Of a stretch of DNA of 64,000 nucleotides, positions 8,424-18,131 are shown piece by piece (positions within the stretch are counted from its first letter, which is position 1; every line of letters starts with the position of its first letter). The notes beneath the pieces are model-generated. The model searched no databases. It was not told where the DNA came from and saw nothing but the letters and a program-made list of their open reading frames with translations. A program made the position numbers and the translations under genes. This DNA comes from a virus: the IMG/VR virus record IMGVR_UViG_3300029915_000012, positions 1 to 64,000 of that record; one strand, given 5' to 3'.

Positions 8424-10376
8424 TTAAAATTCAAATTCTAATAAATCAATAAATTTTTTACCATTTTTAGTTTTAATATCATTTATTGTTATTTTTGATG
8501 ATATAAGTTGACAGTAATATGTTAATGCATTTTTTACATCAATTAAATTTGCACAAGGAGTTTTAATATCAGAAATAACAACATAATCTTCAATATATGA
8601 TGCAAGAAAATTTGTTTCTACTTTTGATTTTTTAGATAATACTAAATTTTTATCTTTATCTAAATATATTGTTATGATATTATTATTTAATTCTATATAA
8701 CCTTCATTCGGTGTATTATGTACAATTTTTAATGAAAAATCATTTGTATGTGATGAATCATTTTGATCACTATATGATGAAGCTTGTTCTTTTATACCAT
8801 TTTTAAAATTAAATTTATTTTTCTTAATTACATGTTTACATGGAGGAACATTATATTTATTTTTTAAATATGAAAGATGAAGTTTGATGTGTTTTATTTC
8901 TGTATAAATTATAAAATTATAATTATGATATCCACATGATCTACCTGCAAAACTTTGAACAATAAAACTTGTTCTATATGTAGAATCATTAACTGTAGTT
9001 CTATCAAATAACATTACAATATTTTCTTTCTCTAATTGATATGATTGCTTCATTTTCTCCTTAATAAATATTATGGTAGGAGCATCTGGTGCATTTTTTA
9101 ATACATCATTAATAACTTCTTTATCTTTCTCATAATATGTCAAAGTTTTAAATCCATCAGGTATTAGATTATTTGTATTTGTATTTTTATTTATTCTAAC
9201 AATATAATATCCTATTTTATTATTAAAGCTTTCTGCTTCATTTATAAAATGTTTTTCACCTTCTGTTGTTGATAAATCAAATGATTCTCTTAAAAAATTA
9301 TTTTTTAAAAAATATTCTAAGCCTTTGTAATTAGGTCCGTGAGATAATTCAATAGTGTTCTTTCTTTTATATAAAATATTACCAACATGTTCTTCATACG
9401 GAGTTGCTGATATAGAAAATAAGAAAATATTTTTTTTTGATAAATCAGTTGAACCATTTAAATTTATACCATTTTTTTGAAGATAACTATTCATAGCACT
9501 ATCAACATTTGATGCTAAATGAGCTTCATCAATAAATATAATACAATTATTTAAATCACCTACTTTATTTTTTCTTGACCAACGAATTAAATCTGGATTA
9601 TGCATAATACCATTCCTCTTTAATATTTTTTGATCATCTTGCCGACACTCTCCATGAGATATGTCAGTTTTTAATTGTTCTTTATTTGAATTATCACACA
9701 TTGGAGTTATTAATACACTACTTCTAAATTTCAAATTTAGATATTCTCTTAATTCTTGATAAGTTTCTAATAAATATATTATATTACGTACAACACCAGT
9801 TTTACCTGCTTGAGTTTCTGCAGTTAACATATTATACCTACTATGTTTTGAATTAAGTTTTGATGATAACATATTATATATGCAACTTAATGATGCAAAA
9901 ATCTGATCATCAAATACGTGTGATTTATCATTAATATTATCAGTTCTATTTAATTTTTCTAATTTGATGCCAGTTAGACGATATATTTCAGAAATCAATT
10001 TATTAATACGAAATTTTATACTATGAGCTAAATTAGTATTTGCTGGAATAGTTGTGGTGGTGGTAGTTGTTTTACTATTACTATTAGCAGATTTTATTAA
10101 TTGGTGTTTTTTATTATATACAATATCTTTTAGATTTTCAATATCATATTTAGTACATTTATCATTTTTAATTCTAATATCTATTAATTTATTAATTGCA
10201 ATAAGTGCTTTTTTTCGATTAGTATTCCATTTCTTACTATATAAAGCATCAACTAATTGATCATTGCTATAACGACTAAAATCAAATTTTCTTACGTATG
10301 GTTTATTATTTTTAGTAAGTTGACCATTAATTAAATTTCTTTTAGCTTTAACACTAATAATGTTATTATTTACCAT
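8424..10376 (-). CDS. SF2 DEAH-box helicase/ATPase of phage type
   Basis: 650 residues. Walker A AETQAGKTG (~186-194), Walker B/motif II IIFIDEAH (~279-286), motif III SATP (~323-326) and a motif-VI-like QSFAGRSCGY (~474-483) make it an SF2 ATPase; the Q-A-G-K-T Walker A is unusual. Residues ~103-109 are a run of seven Thr encoded by a trinucleotide repeat. The last ~150 residues are of unknown fold. It lies directly downstream of cas3 on the same strand but has its own promoter box and is separated by a terminator, so it is probably not part of the CRISPR operon. A role in phage replication is as likely as one in interference. Confidence 0.8.
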   Translation of the reverse strand: MVNNNIISVKAKRNLINGQLTKNNKPYVRKFDFSRYSNDQLVDALYSKKWNTNRKKALIAINKLIDIRIKNDKCTKYDIENLKDIVYNKKHQLIKSANSNSKTTTTTTTIPANTNLAHSIKFRINKLISEIYRLTGIKLEKLNRTDNINDKSHVFDDQIFASLSCIYNMLSSKLNSKHSRYNMLTAETQAGKTGVVRNIIYLLETYQELREYLNLKFRSSVLITPMCDNSNKEQLKTDISHGECRQDDQKILKRNGIMHNPDLIRWSRKNKVGDLNNCIIFIDEAHLASNVDSAMNSYLQKNGINLNGSTDLSKKNIFLFSISATPYEEHVGNILYKRKNTIELSHGPNYKGLEYFLKNNFLRESFDLSTTEGEKHFINEAESFNNKIGYYIVRINKNTNTNNLIPDGFKTLTYYEKDKEVINDVLKNAPDAPTIIFIKEKMKQSYQLEKENIVMLFDRTTVNDSTYRTSFIVQSFAGRSCGYHNYNFIIYTEIKHIKLHLSYLKNKYNVPPCKHVIKKNKFNFKNGIKEQASSYSDQNDSSHTNDFSLKIVHNTPNEGYIELNNNIITIYLDKDKNLVLSKKSKVETNFLASYIEDYVVISDIKTPCANLIDVKNALTYYCQLISSKITINDIKTKNGKKFIDLLEFEF

Positions 10377-10398
10377 GGTTATATATTTTAATTACAGA

Positions 10399-10406
10399 CA
10401 AATATA
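10399..10406 (-). promoter_or_regulatory. Bacteroidetes-type -7 box TATATTTG
   Basis: TATATTTG on the minus strand, 23 nt upstream of the helicase start, with TTTG elements about 17-21 nt further upstream. Confidence 0.55.
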
Positions 10407-10427
10407 AGGATAATATTTGAAACAAAC

Positions 10428-10459
10428 AAAAAAAGAAAGTATTTTTAACCTTCTTTTTT
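10428..10459 (-). terminator. Probable intrinsic terminator after cas3
   Basis: Imperfect hairpin AAAAAAGAAAG / CCTTCTTTTTT just downstream of the cas3 stop at 10469. Confidence 0.6.
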
Positions 10460-10468
10460 AAAATTTAA

Positions 10469-12766
10469 TTATATTAAATTATCGTAAATATCATTTTTTA
10501 CTAATCCTAATTTTTCACAATAAACTTTATCAAATGCAATATATGGGGTTTCTTTTTTCCTGGCATAATCTTTAAGTATAGGTAAAGTATATTGATTATT
10601 TTTAAATAACGAATATTTATTATAAAAAAATCTATCATCCTTAATTTTTATAATATTCTTTATTATTCTCTTAATTTTACTATCTAAACCTGTTATTGGT
10701 TCAGATTTTTTAATATCTCGATTAAAATCTACACTAAATGAGTCCGTCATTTGTCTTTTTTTTGCATATTTATATATACAATATATATCTCCTCCACTTC
10801 TTAATTTAGTATTATTATTTTTAATTGTATTGTTTTTAGATTTCTCCATCATCTTATACGGTTCAATTTTACATAAATTTAATAAACTTGTTTTTAGTTT
10901 AGATGTGATAAACTTTTTTAAATTTTCATTATTTTCATTATTAAACATATTATAATATTCATATAATTCATTTATTGAATATAAATTTCCGTTAATAATA
11001 TGTTTTTTAATAAATGAAATCCATAATTTATTTAATTCTAAATCATATTGATTTGATATACTAGTGTTTTCTGAGTTTCTAAATTCACTTTTATTTTCAT
11101 TAAAAAATAAATTTATTTTTGGAGTTTTATTTTTTTTATAATAAAAATGTCCCCACCTATCACATCGACCTATTCTTTGTAAAGTAGTTTCTGGAGACAT
11201 CACACTATCTGTTAAATTTAAAAATGATATATCCATAGATGCTTGTAAAATAGGTGCTGATATAATACTATCTTTATTCAAAATATTTTTATTTTCTTTG
11301 CCATATAAATGAATAATTTTATTCATTATTTTTTCTTTATCAGAATCTATATATCTACTATGTATTAAAATATCGCCTTTTTTATAACAATATAATCTTT
11401 GAGAATTTGAAATAGAATTCATAATAACAACTGAATCTTTTTCATTAGTTATTGTATCAATATCATCAATATAATTAATCAAATATTTACCATTATGTGC
11501 AGATGTATAATGAGAATTTTTATTTGGTAAAATTTTAGTTTTTTTATCTATATTTGTTCCATCCCATAAATATTCCATTATAGTTTGTGTAGCACTTAAT
11601 AATAATGTGTGACTATTTGTTAACATATGTCTAGATTTCATGATATTAATAAAACATGCAAATAGTGCATCATCTTTAATTAATTCATGATATTCATCAA
11701 AAATCACATCACAATAATTAATAACAAATAATCTATTTCTAATAGAATTATTCACATTAGGAGATAAATAATTATCTATATTAGTTATTATAATATCAGA
11801 TGTAAATTCTTTAGTGTTTTCATTATTTGTTTTCTGTCTATTACCTGTTAAATATAACTCAACTGATAATTCAACTGATATATTTTTTAATTCTTGTAAA
11901 ACAGAATTATATACATTTTCAGCAATAATATTTCTAGGGCATACCCATATTAATTTTTTATTAGATTTTAATGACCATAATAACCCCAATAATGTTTTAC
12001 CAAAACCGGCTGGGGCTTTCATTATTGTAGTTCGATTATTTAATGATTGATTTGCGTAATCAACTTGAGAATCAAAACGAATAGAATCATAATTAATAGG
12101 TTTGCTATATACTTTAGTATCTTTATATGATAAATTGTTTATTAATTCTTCACAATAATCATCATCATACAATATTTTTTCTTGATCTGATGCTGATACA
12201 AGTCTATCAGCAGTTATAACACAAGATCTTACTAATGAATTTTTAGAATTTGTTAAACTATTTGGTTCATTTAAATAATATAATGGAGTATTGATAGATT
12301 TTTCAAAATTTATATCTTCAAATAATATATTTTCATTCATTAAAAAATTATACATTGATAAAATATTTTTTTTATCATCATCACACATATCACTTAAAAT
12401 TAATGATATATTATCATTACTTATATAATTTATTTTTGGTTTAGAATGATGCCAATATATTGAATCTAAAGAATATCTATATTCATCATTATTTAAAATA
12501 CATGACACAAATGCCCAACTTATTTCATGATGAAATATTGGAGAATTAATAAAAGAAATTGTTTTACTTTTTGATTTTATATAATTTTGAAAATCTAAAT
12601 TACATTTACCTAAATCATGCAATAAACAAGCTATTGAAATTTGTTTTTCAAGGTCTTCATTTAATGATAACTTTTTTGATAACATCATTCCTATTTTTTT
12701 AACTGCTTTTGAATGAGTTATTAATGATATTCCACTACTATTTGATACAATTTCTTCTAATTTCAT
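10469..12766 (-). CDS. cas3: Cas3, HD nuclease-helicase of a type I CRISPR-Cas system
   Basis: 765 residues. N-terminal HD nuclease with the full Cas3 set: H18 (LITHSKA), H50-D51 (CLLHDLGK), H79-H80 (FHHE), H106-H107 (YWHHSKPK), D187. SF2 helicase follows: Walker A APAGFGKT (~251-258), DEYH (~357-360), SAT (~391-393), motif VI QRIGRCDRWGH (~530-540). Cas3 is the ATP-driven 3'-5' ssDNA nuclease that Cascade recruits to the R-loop. It is full-length with all catalytic residues, so it is predicted active. It lies beyond the array on the same strand as the Cascade genes. No Cas2 fusion is seen. Confidence 0.93.
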   Translation of the reverse strand: MKLEEIVSNSSGISLITHSKAVKKIGMMLSKKLSLNEDLEKQISIACLLHDLGKCNLDFQNYIKSKSKTISFINSPIFHHEISWAFVSCILNNDEYRYSLDSIYWHHSKPKINYISNDNISLILSDMCDDDKKNILSMYNFLMNENILFEDINFEKSINTPLYYLNEPNSLTNSKNSLVRSCVITADRLVSASDQEKILYDDDYCEELINNLSYKDTKVYSKPINYDSIRFDSQVDYANQSLNNRTTIMKAPAGFGKTLLGLLWSLKSNKKLIWVCPRNIIAENVYNSVLQELKNISVELSVELYLTGNRQKTNNENTKEFTSDIIITNIDNYLSPNVNNSIRNRLFVINYCDVIFDEYHELIKDDALFACFINIMKSRHMLTNSHTLLLSATQTIMEYLWDGTNIDKKTKILPNKNSHYTSAHNGKYLINYIDDIDTITNEKDSVVIMNSISNSQRLYCYKKGDILIHSRYIDSDKEKIMNKIIHLYGKENKNILNKDSIISAPILQASMDISFLNLTDSVMSPETTLQRIGRCDRWGHFYYKKNKTPKINLFFNENKSEFRNSENTSISNQYDLELNKLWISFIKKHIINGNLYSINELYEYYNMFNNENNENLKKFITSKLKTSLLNLCKIEPYKMMEKSKNNTIKNNNTKLRSGGDIYCIYKYAKKRQMTDSFSVDFNRDIKKSEPITGLDSKIKRIIKNIIKIKDDRFFYNKYSLFKNNQYTLPILKDYARKKETPYIAFDKVYCEKLGLVKNDIYDNLI

Positions 12767-12837
12767 ATTTTTTATTTTAATTGTGAATAAAAATAATTTT
12801 TTAATTATTTATAATATAAATCATAAATTTAATTACT

Positions 12838-12855
12838 GATTTATATAAATATAAT
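12838..12855 (-). repeat. Degenerate partial CRISPR repeat at the trailer end
   Basis: GATTTATATAAATA followed by a diverged end sits exactly one spacer length (30 nt) before the first full repeat at 12886 and matches the 3' half of the repeat as read on the plus strand. The surrounding 12767-12885 is otherwise AT-rich noncoding DNA between cas3 and the array. Confidence 0.6.
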
Positions 12856-12885
12856 AAACACATATTTAAATAGTGTCACTATTTT

Positions 12886-15293
12886 GTTGAGATTCCCTTA
12901 CGGATTTATATAAATAATATCGAATTCGACTTCTGTGCGACCTTGTTCGTCGTTGAGACTCCCTTACGGATTTATATAAATAATATCTTCACTTAATGTA
13001 ATAAATTCTAAATCATGTTGAGACTCCCTTACGGATTTATATAAATAATATCTTATCATTTTTTTCAAAAATAGAAAGAGAAGTTGAGATTCCCTTACGG
13101 ATTTATATAAATAATATCTTATCATTCAGAATTATTTTTTCTTCTTTAGTTGAGACTCCCTTACGGATTTATATAAATAATATCAACTATAGAAACAATA
13201 GAAAGAGATTTATTGTTGAGACTCCCTTACAGATTTATATAAATAATATCAATATTTGTCATTTGTTTTTCTTCTATATATGTTGAGACTCCATTACGGA
13301 TTTATATAAATAATATCTAAACTGTCATCTAAATGATCATTTGATTTGTTGAGACTCCCTTACGGATTTATATAAATAATATCATTATCTGAATATGCTG
13401 CAAATCATAAACTGTTAAGACTCCTTTACGGATTTATATAAATAATATCTGCATACAGAATTCACCGTTGTAATTCATTGTTGAGACTCCATTACGGATT
13501 TATATAAATAATATCTTTAACAAGTGTCTTCCCTCCTTTTCTATAGTTGAGATTCCCTTACGGATTTATATAAATAATATCTAAATACTCTGAATATTCA
13601 ACTGGTAAGAAGTTGAGATTCCCTTACGGATTTATATAAATAATATCAAAATCATCTGTGAAAATTGGAGTTACACCGTTGAGACTCCCTTACGGATTTA
13701 TATAAATAATATCAAATTATTTTATAACTGAATATCAATCAATGTTGAGACTCCCTTACGGATTTATATAAATAATATCTGTTGTACCTAAAACTAAAAC
13801 TGTTTCTCTGTTGAGACTCCCTTACGGATTTATATAAATAATATCTAATTCTAATTCTAAATCTGTATAATCACCGTTGAGACTCCCTTACGGATTTATA
13901 TAAATAATATCTTATTTGAAAATCTTTACAAGAAAATCAGGGTTGAGACTCCCTTACGGATTTATATAAATAATATCTTACCAATTAAGAAAAAGAATTG
14001 ATACCTTGTTAAGACTCCCTTACGGATTTATATAAATAATATCTTATTAATAGATGTGCTGGCACCACCTTCGTTGAGACTCCCTTACGGATTTATATAA
14101 ATAATATCTTTTGTATTTGAAATAATATCACTTCCTTTGTTGAGACTCCCTTACGGATTTATATAAATAATATCTTATATTACTATATTTATTAAATATG
14201 ATAAGTTGAGACTCCCTTACGGATTTATATAAATAATATCTGAATCACTTTTTGTTTTACGTAGTAATTCGTTGAGACTCCCTTACGGATTTATATAAAT
14301 AATATCATCAAGAACTTCGGTTGCCTTTAATTCATTGTTGAGACTCCCTTACGGATTTATATAAATAATATCCTATAACCTCCCTATTTTTTTCATCAAC
14401 TGTTGAGACTCCCTTACGGATTTATATAAATAATATCATATAATCACTTCTTTTCCTGCTCTGCTTTGTTGAGACTCCCTTACGGATTTATATAAATAAT
14501 ATCATTGCACTAAAAATGTCATTAATAGGGTTCGTTGAGACTCCCTTACGGATTTATATAAATAATATCGCACTTTTCCCATTTTTTCTGGCTACACTTG
14601 TTGAGACTCCCTTACGGATTTATATAAATAATATCATTTCTTCTTTGAATGATTTGTAGAAATATGTTGAGACTCCCTTACGGATTTATATAAATAATAT
14701 CTAGCGTATTTGATTCTAATAAGCAATATGTGTTGAGACTCCCTTACGGATTTATATAAATAATATCACCGATTAACTCTTTTCTTAATTGACTATAGTT
14801 GAGACTCCCTTACGGATTTATATAAATAATATCTAGCGTATTTAATGTAAATAAGCAATATGTGTTGAGACTCCCTTACGGATTTATATAAATAATATCA
14901 AAAGCGAATTCAACATTGACTGACGCTCGTTGAGACTCCCTTACGGATTTATATAAATAATATCGACAAATTAAATACATATATATAACATATGTTGAGA
15001 CTCCCTTACGGATTTATATAAATAATATCTGATATAATTGAAAGTCAATCATTTTATTTGTTGAGACTCCCTTACGGATTTATATAAATAATATCCTGTT
15101 ATGTTAGAATAAGTAATTGCACTATGTTGAGACTCCCTTACGGATTTATATAAATAATATCAAATCTATTTAAAGAGATTGAACAGCTAGAGTTGAGACT
15201 CCCTTACGGATTTATATAAATAATATCTAGCAGAACAGGATAGACATCAATTCATTGGTTGAGACTCCCTTACGGATTTATATAAATAATATC
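12886..15293 (-). CRISPR. CRISPR array, 37 repeats of 36 bp and 36 spacers of 29-31 bp
   Basis: Repeats start at 12886 and recur every 65-67 bp to 15258-15293. On the plus strand each begins GTTGAGACTCCC and ends AAATAATATC. Repeats 1, 4, 6, 7, 9-12 and 18 carry substitutions (for example GAGATTCCC, CCATTACGG, GTTAAGACTCC) while repeats 19-37 are identical. Together with the partial repeat at 12838 this places the old, leader-distal end at low coordinates and the leader at 15294-15394, so transcription is on the minus strand like the cas genes. Read that way the repeat ends GTCTCAAC, a plausible 8-nt crRNA handle. The internal palindrome ATTTATATAAAT is conserved in all copies. Confidence 0.98.
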
Positions 15294-15394
15294 AGGATAT
15301 TTATAATTAATTGATATTGAGTTATTTATAGTATATATTAATAAATAAAAATGAGTTATTAATATACGTATATCATTATATTTATTCATTTTTA
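15294..15394 (-). promoter_or_regulatory. Probable CRISPR leader
   Basis: 101 nt of AT-rich sequence without genes between the conserved end of the array and the cas6 stop. It may hold a promoter, or the array may be read through from the cas operon; no clear TAnnTTTG box is visible on the minus strand. Confidence 0.5.
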
Positions 15395-16099
15395 TCATAC
15401 TAATTTATATTTATCTTTATTTTCTGTTTTATAAATTGTACCAAATCCAGAACCAGTTGATTGTCCTATACCTAAATTATAAATTTTTTCTGCCACATCA
15501 GATGAACAAAATATACTAATGTGACATTGATTAGCTTCATTTTTGACATTTTTAACCATTATTTTCTTTACTTTATGTGAAGGATGATTTATTATTTTAA
15601 CATCAAAATCTTTTAAATTAATACCGTTATAAATTTTACTCAATTTTTTTATAATATGGTTTTTTACAATATATACGAAATCAGAATCATTTAAAGTTGA
15701 ATAAGTATATTTCTTTTTATTAATATGCTTTCTAATAATAAATGGAGATAATGTTGCGAAATGATTCCATCCATTTATAAATTTTTCAAAGATAAAATTA
15801 ATTTTATTAAATTTCATTCCCCAATTTAAATCTTGATTAGACATCACTCCACTTATTAAATCATTCAAAAATTCTTCATTTTTTGAAGTTACTACAATAA
15901 TTCCTCCATTCTTAAATGATAAATGTAACTTATCTTCAGTTAGGTTTCCACCATATAAAGATGATATAGAGTAATCATTTTTAGAATCATGATATTTATT
16001 ATTAACTCCAAGACATTTGTGTATATAATAATTAATATATGATTGATTCTTAATCGGTACCAATGTTTTATTTTCTGTAAATTCAATTTTTATTCTCAT
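15395..16099 (-). CDS. cas6: Cas6 crRNA-processing endoribonuclease
   Basis: 234 residues, the normal Cas6 length. A ferredoxin-like start MRIKIEFTENKTLVPI, a central ATLSPFIIRK of the kind conserved in Cas6, and a C-terminal glycine-rich loop GIGQSTGSGFG (~210-220) that matches the Cas6 G-loop. It would cut pre-crRNA in each repeat. It is the Cas6 of type I-A/B/III style, not the shorter Cas6f. Start overlaps the cas5 stop by 17 nt, so it is cotranslated. Next on the same strand is the array. Confidence 0.88.
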   Translation of the reverse strand: MRIKIEFTENKTLVPIKNQSYINYYIHKCLGVNNKYHDSKNDYSISSLYGGNLTEDKLHLSFKNGGIIVVTSKNEEFLNDLISGVMSNQDLNWGMKFNKINFIFEKFINGWNHFATLSPFIIRKHINKKKYTYSTLNDSDFVYIVKNHIIKKLSKIYNGINLKDFDVKIINHPSHKVKKIMVKNVKNEANQCHISIFCSSDVAEKIYNLGIGQSTGSGFGTIYKTENKDKYKLV

Positions 16100-16982
16100 A
16101 TTCTTCTAATTTATTAATATTAATATAACTATCTAAATCATTTTCAATCATTTCATCTTCATTTATCAAATCTTCTATCCAAACAAATCCTCCATCTAAT
16201 AACGTTGCACAACCTTTTGAATTTTTAATTTTGTCAACATATTCTGATGTTAAAGGAATTATTATAGAACCACTAATTTTTGTAATATTATCAATTCCTC
16301 TAATATTTGTTAATGTAGTTTTTGGATTTTGACCAATTGTTATTGCTGATTGATTTACAATACCAATAAGAAGATTTGCAATTGGAGTTTTATTATTTTT
16401 AACTAATTTTTTACAAAAAATTGTAAAATCAGAATTATCATTATATTGTTTAATGAAATTTGCAAATTTTATTTTGCTATTATTTTTTATTTCATTATTA
16501 ATATCTATAACTAATTTAGAACTACTATAATATGTAATAATCTCTTTTATTATATACATTGCAGGTTTTGATTTAACATCATAACCTAATATATTATTAA
16601 ATAAATTAATCATTTCTATAAATAGATCAGTAGTTAAATAACATTCTAGATTTTCCCAATAAATAAAACTTCTTTTTTTATCTCTATAGCTATCATAAGC
16701 AAATTTATTTGTTTGTATAAACTCATTCATATAACACATTTTACCACTAGATTTATTTAAAAATCTTGTTGTATCTATTTTTATATAAGCTAAATTAGCT
16801 ATATTAAATATATCTGATATAGGTTTAATTAATGTATCTCTATATGTTGGACTTGGACGTTCACCCATTAAAACATGCAGCATGTTACTTATTTGATGAA
16901 CACTTATACTAGGTTTTTGATTATTAGTTGCTTTTTCAAAAAATCCAGCATCTTTAAATGACAATTTTAAAAAATATTCCAT
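16083..16982 (-). CDS. cas5: Probable Cas5-family Cascade subunit
   Basis: 299 residues. The N terminus MEYFLKLSFKDAGFF looks like the first strand of a Cas5 RAMP domain, followed by LHVLMGERPSPTYRD; residues ~110-210 are mostly helical. The assignment leans on position between cas7 and cas6 (cas7-cas5-cas6 is the usual order). It is longer than most Cas5 (~220-250), and no Cas8 is encoded nearby, so the extra helical part might substitute for the large subunit as described for the type I-Fv (I-F2) Cas5fv. That is inference. Ten nt separate it from cas7. Confidence 0.7.
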   Translation of the reverse strand: MEYFLKLSFKDAGFFEKATNNQKPSISVHQISNMLHVLMGERPSPTYRDTLIKPISDIFNIANLAYIKIDTTRFLNKSSGKMCYMNEFIQTNKFAYDSYRDKKRSFIYWENLECYLTTDLFIEMINLFNNILGYDVKSKPAMYIIKEIITYYSSSKLVIDINNEIKNNSKIKFANFIKQYNDNSDFTIFCKKLVKNNKTPIANLLIGIVNQSAITIGQNPKTTLTNIRGIDNITKISGSIIIPLTSEYVDKIKNSKGCATLLDGGFVWIEDLINEDEMIENDLDSYININKLEEYENKN

Positions 16983-16992
16983 ATTATTAGAA

Positions 16993-18066
16993 TTATTTAG
17001 CTTCTTTTTGAGATTTTAATTTAGCTTCTTTTTTTTCTTTTTTATCATCTTTAGCTTTCAATTTAGCATCTATTCTTTTTTTAATTATAATAGATCTCTT
17101 ATCTGACAATTCTATATCTAAAGTTTTTGCATTTTCAAAATCATATTCAGTATAAAAATTTTCATTTTCAAAATTTAAATTATCTATAACATCTTTTGTT
17201 AATTCAATCCATCCATCAGAATTATTTTTTTTATCATTAAATACGTCATATACTAATTTAATTTTAAGTTTAGACGTAACAACACTAGATCCAGATTTAT
17301 AAATATTCATTTTTAGCATTTTATATAATAGATTTTTTGTTAGTTCAACAACATCTGTATTGGATAATAAAAAACCATATTCTGGTAATTCAACAACACT
17401 ATTTGTAATCCTATAATATTTTAATTCCGAATTAAATGATGGTAATCTTTTTTTCAATAATTCTGAATATAAAGGAAATAAATCTGGATTGAATGCTAAT
17501 CGATCTAAATTTTTAGAACAACTAATAAATTGCATTTGCATTAAATCAATATTACCATCAGTCTCATATGTTATATCTCCTACAGTTTCTTTGTTAAATA
17601 ATGAAGTATCACTTATTTTTTCACCACTAACTGTCATAAGTTCTATTTTTGATTTACAATTATTTGTTTGTTCAGCGTCAATTATACATAAAACACTTTT
17701 TCTTCTAATTGTTTTATCAATCTCATCTTCATTCAATGCAAATAAATGACCTCTATTTATAATTGCAGGAGAAGCCAACATTGACACAAGTAAATAATTA
17801 TTATGCAATATATTTGGAGATTGAAATGGAATATCATCAATAAAAATATTATGTCTTAAACAATTACTAGAAATTTTTATTTTATAATCATATTCACCAT
17901 TACTTTTCTGATATATATTTTTTTTTGCAAATATTAAATTATTATCAGTTTCATACTTTCCACCACTAATTTCATTCCATATCCATTTTTGTCCATTACT
18001 ATCACAGTTAACAACACCATTACCTTCTAATTCCATTTTAAATAAAATGTTCTTTACTTTTTTCAT
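16993..18066 (-). CDS. cas7: Probable Cas7-family Cascade backbone subunit
   Basis: 357 residues, first gene of the cas7-cas5-cas6 operon. IKISSNCLRHNIF (~63-75) resembles the S-S-x-x-L-(K)-R palm motif of Cas7 proteins that bind crRNA, and SPAIINRGHLFA...RRKSVLCIIDAEQ follows. The C terminus (~325-357) is a K/E-rich tail. In Cascade, several Cas7 copies coat the spacer part of the crRNA. I cannot assign it to a named Cas7 subfamily; composition of the locus (no Cas8) is closest to minimal type I systems. Confidence 0.75.
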   Translation of the reverse strand: MKKVKNILFKMELEGNGVVNCDSNGQKWIWNEISGGKYETDNNLIFAKKNIYQKSNGEYDYKIKISSNCLRHNIFIDDIPFQSPNILHNNYLLVSMLASPAIINRGHLFALNEDEIDKTIRRKSVLCIIDAEQTNNCKSKIELMTVSGEKISDTSLFNKETVGDITYETDGNIDLMQMQFISCSKNLDRLAFNPDLFPLYSELLKKRLPSFNSELKYYRITNSVVELPEYGFLLSNTDVVELTKNLLYKMLKMNIYKSGSSVVTSKLKIKLVYDVFNDKKNNSDGWIELTKDVIDNLNFENENFYTEYDFENAKTLDIELSDKRSIIIKKRIDAKLKAKDDKKEKKEAKLKSQKEAK

Positions 18067-18098
18067 ATTAAATAATTTTAAATTGTTTTTATAAAGTA

Positions 18099-18106
18099 CA
18101 AAAGTA
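18099..18106 (-). promoter_or_regulatory. Possible -7 box TACTTTTG upstream of cas7
   Basis: TACTTTTG on the minus strand, 33 nt upstream of the cas7 start, in the only gap between the tandem gene family and the cas operon. The -33 TTTG is not clear. Confidence 0.4.
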
Positions 18107-18131
18107 AAGTAAATATTTGGTATAACCTAAT

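Noticed and set aside
10054-10260. Hydrophobic open frame opposite the helicase
   Set aside because: It arises from the complement of the Thr-run and Lys/Asn codons; no supporting context.
8424-10376. The helicase downstream of cas3 as a Cas protein
   Set aside because: A terminator and a separate promoter box lie between the genes, and no Cas-specific motif is visible; only proximity supports a link.
12886-15293. Plus-strand transcription of the CRISPR array with a leader at 12767-12885
   Set aside because: The degenerate repeats and the half-repeat are all at that end, which marks it as leader-distal, and the cas genes are on the minus strand.
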